A stretch of 64,000 nucleotides of DNA, from positions 1 through 64,000 of the forward strand of contig CABUBZ010000001.1 in assembly GCA_902489945.1 (NCBI GenBank), read 5' to 3'. The notes below the pieces were generated by a model, which had not been told where the DNA came from, did not search any database, and was given only the letters and a program-made list of their open reading frames with translations. Made by a program: the position numbers and the translations under genes. Each line of letters opens with the position of its first letter. Within the stretch, counting starts at the first letter, position 1. The stretch comes from an uncultured Collinsella sp. Lineage in GTDB: Bacteria; Actinomycetota; Coriobacteriia; Coriobacteriales; Coriobacteriaceae. Shown in pieces: positions 52,175 through 61,001 of the stretch.

Positions 52175-53292
52175 TTCAGTGCCTTCCTGATATCGAACAG
52201 CATGACCTCGATGGCCAGCTGGGGAGTAACGTTTCTGGCGATGTTGCGCTCAGCCGTGGCAACCGCCTCGAGCGCCTGGGTGGCACCCGCAACATTCGTC
52301 GCCGCGGCAAGCCGCCCGATCGTGTCGCGCACGTCCTCGTTCACAACGCCTGCCGCCTCATCCTGAAGCGTCAGCAGCACGTCGCGCATGAGCGTCCGCG
52401 CGCTCGCCAGCGCTTCCATGATACCCGAACGCTCGCGCGCGTTGAGTTCGCGCTTGTTGCGGTCCTCAAGCTGCTTCAATGCTCCACGCGACAGGTAGTC
52501 GGCGTTTTGCTCGAGCACCTTTTCCTGTGTGGACTTGACCTCGGCGAGCGGTGCCTTAACGGCGACGATGAGCGACTTGGCGCGGCTGAGCACATCAGCC
52601 TCGTCGGCAGCGATGAGCGAATCGATGGCGCGGACCATCTGGCGGCGAGCATCCTGGCGCTCGGCACTCTTAAGGAACTCGATGCCGCGTGTGGGGCTTC
52701 CCGCCACGGCGACCGCCATGCGACAGCGCGCGAGATCCTGGCCCGTCGCGCGACTCACGGCCTGCGCGGCCACGGTGGGCGACACCAGCCGAAACGGCAC
52801 GCACTGACAGCGGCTCACGATGGTGGGCAACATCACGTCTGCCGAGGTGCCCAGCAAGATGAACATAACGCCCTCGGGCGGCTCCTCGAGTGTCTTGAGC
52901 AGCGCGTTGGCGGTGTTAGCGCGCAGTTGCTCGGCACGGTCGATGATGTAAACCTTGGCCTTGGCACGGATGGGCGCCAGCGGCACGTCGTCGAGTAGCT
53001 CGCGCATCTGGGCAATGAGGTAGCCTGTGGCGCTCTCGGGCGTGTAATAGTGCACGTCAGGATGCGTATGCCGAGCAACGCGTATGCAGCTGTCGCATGC
53101 TCCGCAGCCGTCCTGCTCGCACAGGAAGGCCTGGGCGAGCGCCCATGCGGCATCGAGCTTGCCGGCGCCGGGAGCGCCCAAAAACAGGTAGGCGTGCGAT
53201 GCGCGGCCGCTGGCGACGGCGTTGGTCAAAAAATCGCGAACGCGCTCTTGGGTGTCGAGCTTGGCCAGCAGGCTTGCCTGAGCGGGGGCCAT
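52165..53292 (-). CDS. holB: DNA polymerase III delta' subunit
   Basis: 375 residues from ATG 53,292 (AGGAGG upstream, inside tmk). AAA+ clamp-loader subunit with FLGAPGAGKLDAAWALAQ (degenerate P-loop), a Cys zinc cluster CEQDGCGACDSCIRVARHTHPD, IDRAEQLRANTANALLKTLEEPP (Walker B region) and TIVSRCQ. It loads the sliding clamp as part of the replicase. It is sandwiched between tmk and ricT, the standard tmk-holB-ricT order of Gram-positive genomes. Confidence 0.9.
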   Translation of the reverse strand: MAPAQASLLAKLDTQERVRDFLTNAVASGRASHAYLFLGAPGAGKLDAAWALAQAFLCEQDGCGACDSCIRVARHTHPDVHYYTPESATGYLIAQMRELLDDVPLAPIRAKAKVYIIDRAEQLRANTANALLKTLEEPPEGVMFILLGTSADVMLPTIVSRCQCVPFRLVSPTVAAQAVSRATGQDLARCRMAVAVAGSPTRGIEFLKSAERQDARRQMVRAIDSLIAADEADVLSRAKSLIVAVKAPLAEVKSTQEKVLEQNADYLSRGALKQLEDRNKRELNARERSGIMEALASARTLMRDVLLTLQDEAAGVVNEDVRDTIGRLAAATNVAGATQALEAVATAERNIARNVTPQLAIEVMLFDIRKALKCR

Positions 53293-53293
53293 G

Positions 53294-53977
53294 TTACTCA
53301 GCCTCCTTGGCAAGCGCGGCGGCGACAGCATCTTGCGGAATGTCGAGACCGTACGCGCAAATCTGCTCGATCGTCTTCTCGAAGACTTCCTCGACGGTCG
53401 CAGTGGCGTCGATGAGCTTTACGCGGTTTGGCTCCTCGGCAGCAATGGCGCAAAATCCCTGGTAAACGCGCTCTTGGAAGGCCATGCCTTTTGCCTCCAT
53501 GCGATCTGCCGCGCCACGGGCTGCCATGCGTAGCGCCGCCTGCTCGGGTGTGATGTGGTAGACGAGCGTGAGCGCCGGATGCGTACCGGCGACAGCCAGG
53601 TTGTTGGCATCGCGTACCATCTGACGGTCGAGGCCATCGGCAAACGCCTGGTAGCAGGTCGTGGAATCGTAGAAGCGATCGCACAGGACCACCTTGCCGG
53701 CCGCGAGGGCGGGCGCGATGACCTCGTGCACCAGCTGGGCACGCGCAGCCTCGTAGAGCAGCAACTCGCAGGTGTCGCCCATCGCCGTATTGGCGGGGTC
53801 GAGCAGCAGAGCACGAATCTTTTCGCTGATGGCGGTGCCGCCCGGCTCGCGCAGGCTCACAACCTGGTAGCCAGCGAGTTCGAGCGCGCGGGCAAGCAGA
53901 CGCGCCTGCGTGGACTTGCCGGCACCATCGACGCCCTCGAGCGTGATAAAGCTATGTTGAGCGGGCTCAAAAGCCAT
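53294..53977 (-). CDS. tmk: Thymidylate kinase
   Basis: 227 residues. ATP-dependent dTMP phosphorylation for DNA synthesis. P-loop TLEGVDGAGKSTQAR, LREPGGT (dTMP site), the DRFYDSTTCYQ (DR[YH]) motif and ADRMEAKGMAFQERV lid segment are all present. GGAAGGGG precedes ATG 53,977. It is the first gene of the tmk-holB-ricT-comF run. The short tail AAALAKEAE exceeds many homologues. Confidence 0.94.
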   Translation of the reverse strand: MAFEPAQHSFITLEGVDGAGKSTQARLLARALELAGYQVVSLREPGGTAISEKIRALLLDPANTAMGDTCELLLYEAARAQLVHEVIAPALAAGKVVLCDRFYDSTTCYQAFADGLDRQMVRDANNLAVAGTHPALTLVYHITPEQAALRMAARGAADRMEAKGMAFQERVYQGFCAIAAEEPNRVKLIDATATVEEVFEKTIEQICAYGLDIPQDAVAAALAKEAE

Positions 53978-54064
53978 GAGCGCAGCCCCTTCCTATAAGG
54001 CGCGTAAATGCAGATATATCAACCAAGCCATGATACCCCAGGGGCAGGCGCGCCCCAAATCGGG

Positions 54065-54169
54065 CCTAGTCATTGGGTAGTCATTGGGGACGCTCTTAAA
54101 TGACTAGGCGACAGCTAGGGACGTTCCTAAAGTGCCGGCAGAAAAGGAACGTCCCTAGCTGCCGACTTT
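54065..54169. repeat. TAGTCATTGGGG/GGGACGTTCCTAAA repeat cluster
   Basis: TAGTCATTGGG units followed by an inverted repeat AGGGACGTTCCT...AGGAACGTCCCT with GTGCCGGCAG inside. It relates to the repeats at 2510, 55,227 and 62,714. Confidence 0.7.
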
Positions 54170-54225
54170 TTTGAGCGCTGGGTATAATCGTCGTATTGAT
54201 TTGAAATGTGGCGAAAGGAGTGGCA

Positions 54226-55209
54226 ATGTCTCGGTATTGCGCCTCGTGCGGCAAACTTCTTGCAGATGATGCCAAGTTCTGCACCTCATGCGGTGCACCC
54301 GTTGAGCAGACAACCGCAAGCAATGGCCAACCCGCGTTTGAGCAGACCGGCTTCCTCGATACGCCGCAAGCTAAGCCGGACGACCCCCTCGCCTATCGCC
54401 CCGACCCCGCCGCCAGCCCCGCAGCGGTCGAAACGACGCAGCGCATACCCGTCGCGGACACCCCGCCCCAACAGCAACCGGCGTCTACATACGCGTCTGG
54501 TTCACCGCAGGCCCCCGCCGCAAAAAAGAGCGCTACCAGGGCGCTTGTCGCCGTTATCGTTGTGCTGTTGGCAATCATCATCGCCTTGGTCATCTTTTTT
54601 GTGATCAAGCCGTTCGACAACTCCGCTACGCAGACGACTGCCGAGGTAGCTAAGCTGCACCATGACGTCGACGACGATGATCTAAAGCCTCTCGGCAATC
54701 CCAACAGCCTGTACGACGATGATGACGATGACGACGAGGATGGCGGCGAAGCAAGCCTCTCCGAACAGAACCTCTACCGTCGCCTGAGTGAATACTACGA
54801 CCTGCTGGAAGATCTCGATAGCCAGGTCCGTGCCTGCGCAGAGACGTTTAATGGCAGCTATCTGGAAGAGGATCGTACCACCCGTCAAAATCTCGCTGAC
54901 GTCGCCGAGCGCACGGAGGACACCATCGAGCAGTATTACGACATTGTCGAGGACCTGGACGTCCCCACAAGCTCTAAGAACTACAGCTCGTGGAAGGACA
55001 TCATTGCTCTGTACGACGACCTGGATCACCGCATCGATGCGATCTGCGATGCCTGGGAGATCAGCTTAAAGTACGCAAAGCCCGCGGACCATAAGAACGA
55101 GATCGTGGCGCCGCTGTCGCGCGACAACGTGGCGGGCACCAATGACAATAAGTACCGCCTAGACTTTGAGGAGCGCTATCCCGGCGCCAAACCCGTCGAA
55201 GTGAACTAA
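54226..55209 (+). CDS. Zinc-ribbon membrane protein of unknown function
   Basis: 327 residues from ATG 54,226 (AAAGGAG upstream). The N-terminal zinc ribbon is MSRYCASCGKLLADDAKFCTSCG (two CxxC, shown as CASCG and CTSCG). A Pro/Ala/Gln-rich linker follows, then one membrane helix (about 106-130, ALVAVIVVLLAIIIALVIFF), and an acidic extracytoplasmic helix-rich domain with DDDDDDEDGGEASL. This layout recurs in Gram-positive genomes and the function is unknown. Both flanks carry the AGGGACGTTCCTAAA repeat. Confidence 0.7.
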   Translation: MSRYCASCGKLLADDAKFCTSCGAPVEQTTASNGQPAFEQTGFLDTPQAKPDDPLAYRPDPAASPAAVETTQRIPVADTPPQQQPASTYASGSPQAPAAKKSATRALVAVIVVLLAIIIALVIFFVIKPFDNSATQTTAEVAKLHHDVDDDDLKPLGNPNSLYDDDDDDDEDGGEASLSEQNLYRRLSEYYDLLEDLDSQVRACAETFNGSYLEEDRTTRQNLADVAERTEDTIEQYYDIVEDLDVPTSSKNYSSWKDIIALYDDLDHRIDAICDAWEISLKYAKPADHKNEIVAPLSRDNVAGTNDNKYRLDFEERYPGAKPVEVN

Positions 55210-55226
55210 CGCCTTGTCGTTTCCGA

Positions 55227-55287
55227 GCCGGCAGTTAGGGACGTTCCTAAACTGCCGGCAGAAAAAGGAATGTCCCTAACTGCCGGT
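55227..55287. repeat. GGCAGTTAGGGACGTTCC inverted repeat
   Basis: CCGGCAGTTAGGGACGTTCC pairs with GGAATGTCCCTAACTGCCGG (one mismatch). It is the mirror partner of the cluster at 54,065-54,169 on the other side of the zinc-ribbon gene. Confidence 0.75.
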
Positions 55288-55288
55288 C

Positions 55289-55328
55289 AAAAAACGAGCG
55301 AGGATCATGGGACCCTCGCTCGTTTTTT
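55289..55328. terminator. Two-way terminator
   Basis: AAAAAACGAGCGAG pairs with CTCGCTCGTTTTTT, between the convergent zinc-ribbon and topoisomerase genes. Confidence 0.9.
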
Positions 55329-55350
55329 GGGCAATGTTTCGACTGCGCCG

Positions 55351-57945
55351 TTACTTGTCGGCGGCTGCTTTCTTGGCAGTCGACTTCTTCGCGGTCGTCT
55401 TCTTGGCGGCAGTGGCTTTCTTAGCCGTCGTCTTCTTCGCAGTCGAGGTCTTCTTCGCCGTGCTCGCCTTGGTCGCAGCCTTGCGGCCGCGGGCGGGCTT
55501 CTTCTCCTTGGTCGGGCAATCCATGTTGACGCAGATACGCCACGGACCGCGCGCCGTGTTGACCACCACGATGGGGGCGCCGCACTCGGGGCAGGTCTCG
55601 CCCGTCGCCTCGAGCTTGCCGCGCGCCGGCAGCGGATAGCTCACGCCGCAGTCATCGTAGTTGGTGCAGCGGATAAAGCGCTTGCCGCTCTTCTCGCTCT
55701 TGTGTGCAATCAGATCACCATGGCGTCCGGCCTCGGCGCACACCTTGCACTCGCCCACCTTAAGGTCGGGCTCGTAGTTGGTGGGGCACGTCGGGTTCAC
55801 GCAGATCTCGAAAGCCTTCTGGCGGAACGGCTGGCACTTAATGCGCGGCGCACCGCATTCGGGGCACACAGCGGCCTCGCCCTCGAGCGGGCTTACCTTG
55901 ACGCCGCTCGGCACCGGATAGGTCACGTCGCAGTCGGGCCAGCCCATGCAGCCGATAAAGCTGCCGCGGGTCTTGGCGCTCGTCTTCATAACCAGATCCT
56001 TGCCGCACTTGGGGCAGGCGCCCACGCGCGCATCGGCCGTGACGGCGTCGCTGATGGCGTCGCCGAGCTCCTGCGTATGCTTGAGCAGCTCGTCGAGCAC
56101 GCCGGCCAGCAGCGCGCGCGAGTGCGTCACGACATGCTCTTCGGTGTCCTCGCCGCGCTCGACGCGGGTCATGTCGCCGTCGAGCTCGCTGGTCATATCG
56201 GGGCTCGTGATGCGCGGGGCAAACTGCGACAGCGCGTCGATGATGGCGATGCCCAGCTGGCTCGGCTCCACGGGATCGTTTTTGAGGTAGCGCACGGCGT
56301 ACAGGCGCTCGATGATGCTCGCGCGCGTGGACTTGGTGCCCAGGCCGCGCTTTTCCATCTCCTGCACGAGCTTGCCCTGGCTGTAGCGCGCGGGCGGCTC
56401 GGTCTGCTTGGCCTCGAGCTTAATGTCGAACACGTCGACCGTATCGCCCTGCTCCAGCGGCGGCATCTGCTCGTCGCGCTTGAGTCCATACGGATACGCC
56501 TCGCGGAAACCCGGGGTCACGAGCACATCGCCCGAAGCCACGAACGGCTCGCCGTTCACGTCGAGCTCGAGCTTGGTGTTCTCGATGGTCGCGGGACCCA
56601 TAAGCGTCGCCAGGAAGCGGCGGGCGATGAGGTCGTAGAGCTTGCGCTGGCCGCCATCGAGCGTGGACGGATCACCTTCGCCCGTAGGGTAGATAGGCGG
56701 GTGGTCGGTGGTCTCGACCTTGCCGCGCGTGGGCTTCATGGGGCCGGCGAGCACCTTTTTGCATACGGGCGCCAGCGCCGGATTAATCTTTGCAAGGTCG
56801 CTCACCACGGCGCCCAGATCGAGCGTCGCGGGGTACACAGTGTTGTCGACACGCGGGTAGCTGATGAGGCCCGCCATGTAGAGGGACTCGGCGATGCGCA
56901 TGGTGCGCGCAGGCGAGATCCCCTCGGCTGCAGCGGCTGCCTGCAGCGAGGTAGTCGCAAACGGCGTGGGCGGCTGCTGCTTGCGCGAGCGCTTGGTCAC
57001 CGCGGCGACGGTTGCCGTCGCAACGCCGTCGACATGGCCGTACGCCGTCTCGGCAGCGTCTTTGTCGGTAAAGCGTGCCGTCTTGTGCGCAATCTTAAAG
57101 CGGTCATCCTCGGCAGCACCCTGTGCGGCGCCCATGCCGCGGATCTGCCAATAGTCCTCGGGCACAAACGCCATGCGCTCGCGCTCGCGCTCGACCACCA
57201 GGGCAAGCGTCGGCGTCTGCACACGGCCGGCAGAGCGCACGTTACCAAAGCCGCCAAACTTGGCGAGCGTCAGGTAGCGCGTGAGCACCGCACCCCAAAT
57301 GAGGTCGATGTGCTGGCGGCTCTCGCCGGCGTCGGCCAGATTCTGGTCGAGCGAGACGAGATTATCGAAGGCGTGCGTGATCTCGGCCTTGGTAAACGAA
57401 GAGTACTGGGCGCGGGCGACCGGCAAGTCGGGCGCAACCTCGCGCACCTTGTTGAGGGCGTCCGAACCAATCAGCTCGCCCTCGCGATCGAAGTCCGTGG
57501 CGATGATGACGCTGTCAGACTTTTTAGCGAGGTTCTTGAGCGAACGAATGAGTTCCTTCTCGGCCGGTAGCTTAATGACGGGCGCCCAGGTGAGGTAAGG
57601 CAGGCTCTCGAGTTTCCAGCCCTTGATTGAGATGCCATCGGCAAGAAACGGCTTGCGCTTGGTGTCGTAGGGCGGACGCGCCAGGCCATCGGGTATGTCG
57701 GCCGGCAGCATCTCGCCGTCCTCGGTGACCGAATACCAGCCCAGCTTTTTATCGAACAGCACGCTGTCGCAAAAATCGGGCGCTAGGATGTGACCGGCAA
57801 GGCCGATGGTCACGCACTCCTCGCCCTTCCACTCAAAACGGTAGATGGCGGTGTTGTACACCTTGTCCTTTTTGGGCTTGCCCGTGGACAGACGCTCGGC
57901 AATCTGACGCGCGGCGTCGTTTTTCTCGGCGATGATGAGCTTCAA
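55351..57945 (-). CDS. topA: Type IA DNA topoisomerase (archaeal-type TopA) with Lys-rich tail
   Basis: 864 residues from a TTG start at 57,945 with TAGGAG upstream. The Toprim domain has IIAEKNDAAR and IIATDFDREGELIG. Catalytic Tyr363 lies in GLISYPRVDN, the form typical of archaeal topoisomerase I. Several C-terminal zinc ribbons (CPKCGKD, CPECGAP, CVNPTCPTN, CKVCAE) follow. After about residue 815 the chain becomes a histone H1-like AKKTTAKKATAAKK tail. It relaxes negative supercoils. A bacterial-type topA may also exist elsewhere in the genome. Confidence 0.9.
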   Translation of the reverse strand: MKLIIAEKNDAARQIAERLSTGKPKKDKVYNTAIYRFEWKGEECVTIGLAGHILAPDFCDSVLFDKKLGWYSVTEDGEMLPADIPDGLARPPYDTKRKPFLADGISIKGWKLESLPYLTWAPVIKLPAEKELIRSLKNLAKKSDSVIIATDFDREGELIGSDALNKVREVAPDLPVARAQYSSFTKAEITHAFDNLVSLDQNLADAGESRQHIDLIWGAVLTRYLTLAKFGGFGNVRSAGRVQTPTLALVVERERERMAFVPEDYWQIRGMGAAQGAAEDDRFKIAHKTARFTDKDAAETAYGHVDGVATATVAAVTKRSRKQQPPTPFATTSLQAAAAAEGISPARTMRIAESLYMAGLISYPRVDNTVYPATLDLGAVVSDLAKINPALAPVCKKVLAGPMKPTRGKVETTDHPPIYPTGEGDPSTLDGGQRKLYDLIARRFLATLMGPATIENTKLELDVNGEPFVASGDVLVTPGFREAYPYGLKRDEQMPPLEQGDTVDVFDIKLEAKQTEPPARYSQGKLVQEMEKRGLGTKSTRASIIERLYAVRYLKNDPVEPSQLGIAIIDALSQFAPRITSPDMTSELDGDMTRVERGEDTEEHVVTHSRALLAGVLDELLKHTQELGDAISDAVTADARVGACPKCGKDLVMKTSAKTRGSFIGCMGWPDCDVTYPVPSGVKVSPLEGEAAVCPECGAPRIKCQPFRQKAFEICVNPTCPTNYEPDLKVGECKVCAEAGRHGDLIAHKSEKSGKRFIRCTNYDDCGVSYPLPARGKLEATGETCPECGAPIVVVNTARGPWRICVNMDCPTKEKKPARGRKAATKASTAKKTSTAKKTTAKKATAAKKTTAKKSTAKKAAADK

Positions 57946-57999
57946 AAGAGGCTCCTATCTCGTATCTCTGCGGCTACGCCCGCCCGTATGGCGGCCGAC

Positions 58000-58683
58000 T
58001 TACGCCCTTGCTTGCTCAATCTGCCCGATGAGCCAATCGCACCAGGCATCCATGCCCTCGCCCTTGCGCGCGCTGACGGAAAACCGCGGCGCCTGCGGAT
58101 TGAGGTCATCGAGTGTCTTAGTATACCTATCCATGTCAAAATCGAAAGCCGGGGCCACATCGACCTTGTTGAGCAGCTGCGCGCCGGCGTGCTGAAAGAT
58201 GCCCGGGTACTTGATGGGCTTGTCGTCGCCCTCGGGCACCGAGAGAATCATGATGGACAGGTTTTCGCCCAGGTCAAAGTCGACTGGGCAGACCAGGTTA
58301 CCCACGTTTTCGATAAAGATGACGTCGATGTTTTCCAGACCCACGGCCTGGTCGAACGCGTCAACGGCCTCCATGATCATGTTGCCCTCGAGGTGGCACA
58401 GGCCGCCCGTGTTGATCTGGATGGCAGGCATGCCGGCTTCCTTCATGGTGATGGCGTCGACGTCCGAGGCGATGTCACCCTCGATGACGGCGCAGCGCAA
58501 GCCGGCCTTGTCGCGCAGGCGCTCGTTGGTGCCCAGGATCGTAGTGGTCTTGCCCGAACCGGGACTCGACAAGACGTTGATCACGTAGGTGTTTGTCTCA
58601 TTAAATCGTTGACGCAGTTGATCTGCCAGGCGCTCATTGCGCGACAGAATCGGCGACGCGATATCAATCGTTTTCTCGACCAT
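58000..58683 (-). CDS. hypB: Hydrogenase maturation GTPase HypB
   Basis: 227 residues. It helps deliver nickel to [NiFe]-hydrogenase. P-loop NVLSSPGSGKTT, VIEGDIASDVDA, the nickel/zinc Cys-His pair in GGLCHLEGNM, IENVGNLVCP and NKVDVAP are seen. The N-terminal His-rich or CxxCGC nickel store of some HypB proteins is absent. AAGGAG precedes ATG 58,683. hypA lies upstream, and the rest of the hyp cluster is not in the window. Confidence 0.93.
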   Translation of the reverse strand: MVEKTIDIASPILSRNERLADQLRQRFNETNTYVINVLSSPGSGKTTTILGTNERLRDKAGLRCAVIEGDIASDVDAITMKEAGMPAIQINTGGLCHLEGNMIMEAVDAFDQAVGLENIDVIFIENVGNLVCPVDFDLGENLSIMILSVPEGDDKPIKYPGIFQHAGAQLLNKVDVAPAFDFDMDRYTKTLDDLNPQAPRFSVSARKGEGMDAWCDWLIGQIEQARA

Positions 58684-58737
58684 ACTTAGCGCTCCTTACT
58701 TCTACCATTTATACCCCGTCCCCAGGTTGCTGGCGGG

Positions 58738-59094
58738 CTAATCGTCGGGGGTCTCGATCTCGATACTTGCGATGTCGAGTTCGCGGCCGTGCAGCAGACG
58801 CACGTTGGCGCCGCCACACTGGGGACAGCGACAATGGAAACGGTCGTGGTCAAAGACCTCGCCGCAGTCCAGGCACTCGCTTTGTGGATGGACTTCCTCC
58901 ACGGCAAGCTCGCAGCCGCGCGTGAGCGGGTCCTCGTCGCGAAACGTCTCCCAGGCAAAGTCGAGCGCCTCGCGCACGACCTCGGTCATATCCCCGATAC
59001 GCAGCGTTACCAAAACGGCGCGCGAGGCCCCCGCCCCACGCGCCGCGCGAATCACTGTATCGAGTATGCCGTTGACAATGCCAACCTCGTGCAT
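58738..59094 (-). CDS. hypA: Hydrogenase nickel incorporation protein HypA
   Basis: 118 residues with the nickel-binding MHEVGIV N-terminus (His2, Glu3) and the zinc site CLDCGEVF...CPQCG. It passes nickel with HypB. GAGGAG precedes ATG 59,094, which is 6 bases after the tatC stop, so tatA, tatC, hypA and hypB are probably one transcript. Tat export of hydrogenase subunits fits that grouping. Confidence 0.93.
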   Translation of the reverse strand: MHEVGIVNGILDTVIRAARGAGASRAVLVTLRIGDMTEVVREALDFAWETFRDEDPLTRGCELAVEEVHPQSECLDCGEVFDHDRFHCRCPQCGGANVRLLHGRELDIASIEIETPDD

Positions 59095-59100
59095 ACCGAT

Positions 59101-59892
59101 TTACTCCTCGTCGTCCTCATCGTCCGAGAACAGGTCCAGACGACTCACAAACAGGCCCTCCTTGCCCTCGCGCGCGGTAATGACCACGCGAGCGATGGCA
59201 AGCGAAATCTCGTAGAGCGAGAGCAGAGCGCCATACATGAGGCCCAGCGTAACGGGCGAGCCGTCGGGCGTGATCACAGCAGAACCCACGAGCAGGCCCA
59301 CGTACACGTAGCGCCAGGCGCTGCGGAAGGCCGCGTAGGACACGATGTGGAAAACAGACAGGTAGAAGATGATGAGCGGCAACTCAAACGCCACACCAAA
59401 GCCGATCATAAAGAGCAGCTCCATGTTGACGTAGTTCTCCAGGTCGGGCAGCGCCGTAGCGACGGCCGAGGTCTCGCCGATGAGCCACTCAAAGCCTGCA
59501 GGGATGATGATGAAGTAGCAAAAGATAGCGCCCAGGAAGAACAACACCGTCGAGGCGAGCACCGTGGGCACGACCCACTTGCGCTCGTTGGGGCGAAGCG
59601 CCGGCAAGAAAAACGCCAAGATCTGCCAGATGATCATGGGCGTGCACATGACAACGGCCATCTTGATGGCCAGCGAGAAGCGCAAGCCAAAGCCGCCGAG
59701 CGTGGTAGTGATGTAGAACTTACCGTCCGGCACAAAGGAGCGGATGGGATCTTCCAGGATGTCGAGCACAACAGGCGTGGCGAAATACAGCACGATAGCG
59801 GCGGCAAACACCGACACGACCACGATGGTCAGGCGGCGACGGAGCTCTCCCAGGTGATCGAAGAGCGGCATACGCGCAGGTCCGATAGGCAT
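59101..59892 (-). CDS. tatC: Twin-arginine translocase subunit TatC
   Basis: 263 residues, six membrane segments. The family signature MPLFDHLGELRRRL is at residues 8-21. A conserved Glu near the end of the third segment is expected but not checked. The C-terminus is acidic (SDDEDDEE). The start overlaps the tatA stop (TAATG), indicating translational coupling. It is the receptor for folded proteins with an RR signal. Confidence 0.93.
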   Translation of the reverse strand: MPIGPARMPLFDHLGELRRRLTIVVVSVFAAAIVLYFATPVVLDILEDPIRSFVPDGKFYITTTLGGFGLRFSLAIKMAVVMCTPMIIWQILAFFLPALRPNERKWVVPTVLASTVLFFLGAIFCYFIIIPAGFEWLIGETSAVATALPDLENYVNMELLFMIGFGVAFELPLIIFYLSVFHIVSYAAFRSAWRYVYVGLLVGSAVITPDGSPVTLGLMYGALLSLYEISLAIARVVITAREGKEGLFVSRLDLFSDDEDDEE

Positions 59893-60467
59893 TACTCATC
59901 GCCTCCCTTCGGGGCGTCGGCGGCAGCGGCGTCGTCTTCGGCCTCGAGCTCGCGAGCGAGCTGGTCGACGACGGCCTTGCGCTTACGGGGACGACGGGCG
60001 TAGAGGTCAGCCGTCGTGGGCTCTGCCGGCTCGGGCTCGGGTTCCGGCTCTGCAGCAGACTCGGGCTCGGCGGCGGCAGCGGCGGCAGGCTCTGCGTTCT
60101 CGGCCTCCTCGGCAATACCTTCGTCCTCGGTGGCACCCTCGCTCGCGGCCTTCTCGGCGGCAAGGCGGGCACGGCGCTCGGCAAAGGTCTCCTTCTTTGC
60201 GGGTGCAGCCGTCCCGGCGGCATCCTCGTCCGCATCGGAATCGTCATCGACGGCAGCCTTCTTGGGCTTGACCGGAGCCGAAGCAGCCTCGCTTACCGGA
60301 TCGATGATCTCGGACTGAACAACGGCCGTCATCTTTTCCTGCGTCTCGCGGAACTGACGAATGGCACGGCCGATCGTGCGGCCCATCTGTGGGAGCTTAT
60401 CCGGGCCAAACAGCAAAAAGCCGAAGACCACGATGATCGCGAGCTCACCCTCTCCAATACCAAACAC
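59892..60467 (-). CDS. tatA: Twin-arginine translocase subunit TatA/TatB
   Basis: 191 residues from a GTG at 60,467 with GGAGG five bases upstream. The pore helix VFGIGEGELAIIVVFGFLLF is followed by GPDKLPQMGRTIGRAIRQF, the TatA/B amphipathic helix. The long Ala/Glu/Pro-rich tail (about 60-165) is disordered. It is longer than a plain TatA, so TatB-like function is possible. The upstream in-frame sequence from 60,512 lacks a good site. Confidence 0.88.
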   Translation of the reverse strand: MFGIGEGELAIIVVFGFLLFGPDKLPQMGRTIGRAIRQFRETQEKMTAVVQSEIIDPVSEAASAPVKPKKAAVDDDSDADEDAAGTAAPAKKETFAERRARLAAEKAASEGATEDEGIAEEAENAEPAAAAAAEPESAAEPEPEPEPAEPTTADLYARRPRKRKAVVDQLARELEAEDDAAAADAPKGGDE

Positions 60468-60620
60468 ACATACCTCCAAGGCTCGATGTGAGTCGAGCCC
60501 GCACCGCGCCATTCGGCCGGAACTCGTCTATTCATTCGGTCAAGTATAGCGCCCGGACGCCAAAACGTCCGAGCGCATCACAAACATATGCCAAACGGCA
60601 CGCCCTTTTGGGGGCAAAGA

Positions 60621-60935
60621 TTATGCCGCCGTGATCGAAATCTCCTGGTCGACGCCCAGCAGCTGAACCACGCGCATCACCTGGGGCTGCACATTAGTGC
60701 AGCTAAAGCGCTTACCGTGGTCGACCGCGTGGTGCGCGGCGCCCACGAGCACGCCAATGCCCGTCGAATCGATGTAGCTCACCTGGGCAAAATCGAGCTC
60801 AACGGCCTCAATGGGCTGCTCGAGCGCCAGGTCGATAGCATTGCGCAGGCTATCGGCGTTAGAGATATCGATCTCGCCGGTTACCTTAATGGTGTAGATC
60901 TCCGGCGTGGGGTTGGTGGAAATACCCAAATCCAT
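60621..60935 (-). CDS. STAS-domain anti-sigma factor antagonist-like protein
   Basis: 104 residues, a single STAS domain with the phosphorylatable Ser in VSYIDSTGIGVLVGA and the N-terminal IDISNADSLR. Such proteins bind an anti-sigma kinase in SpoIIAA/RsbV-type switches. No kinase or sigma factor gene is next to it. AAAGGAG precedes ATG 60,935. Confidence 0.87.
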   Translation of the reverse strand: MDLGISTNPTPEIYTIKVTGEIDISNADSLRNAIDLALEQPIEAVELDFAQVSYIDSTGIGVLVGAAHHAVDHGKRFSCTNVQPQVMRVVQLLGVDQEISITAA

Positions 60936-61001
60936 GTATACGCTCCTTTACGTATCGAAAGTGCGGATAGTACTGGGCGCGGACTTGCGGGGCCCTAGGC
61001 G

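Noticed and set aside
55360..57570. Long plus-strand frame opposite topoisomerase
   Set aside because: It is the shadow of topA; its residues are low-complexity Leu/Ala/Arg/Gly with no domain.
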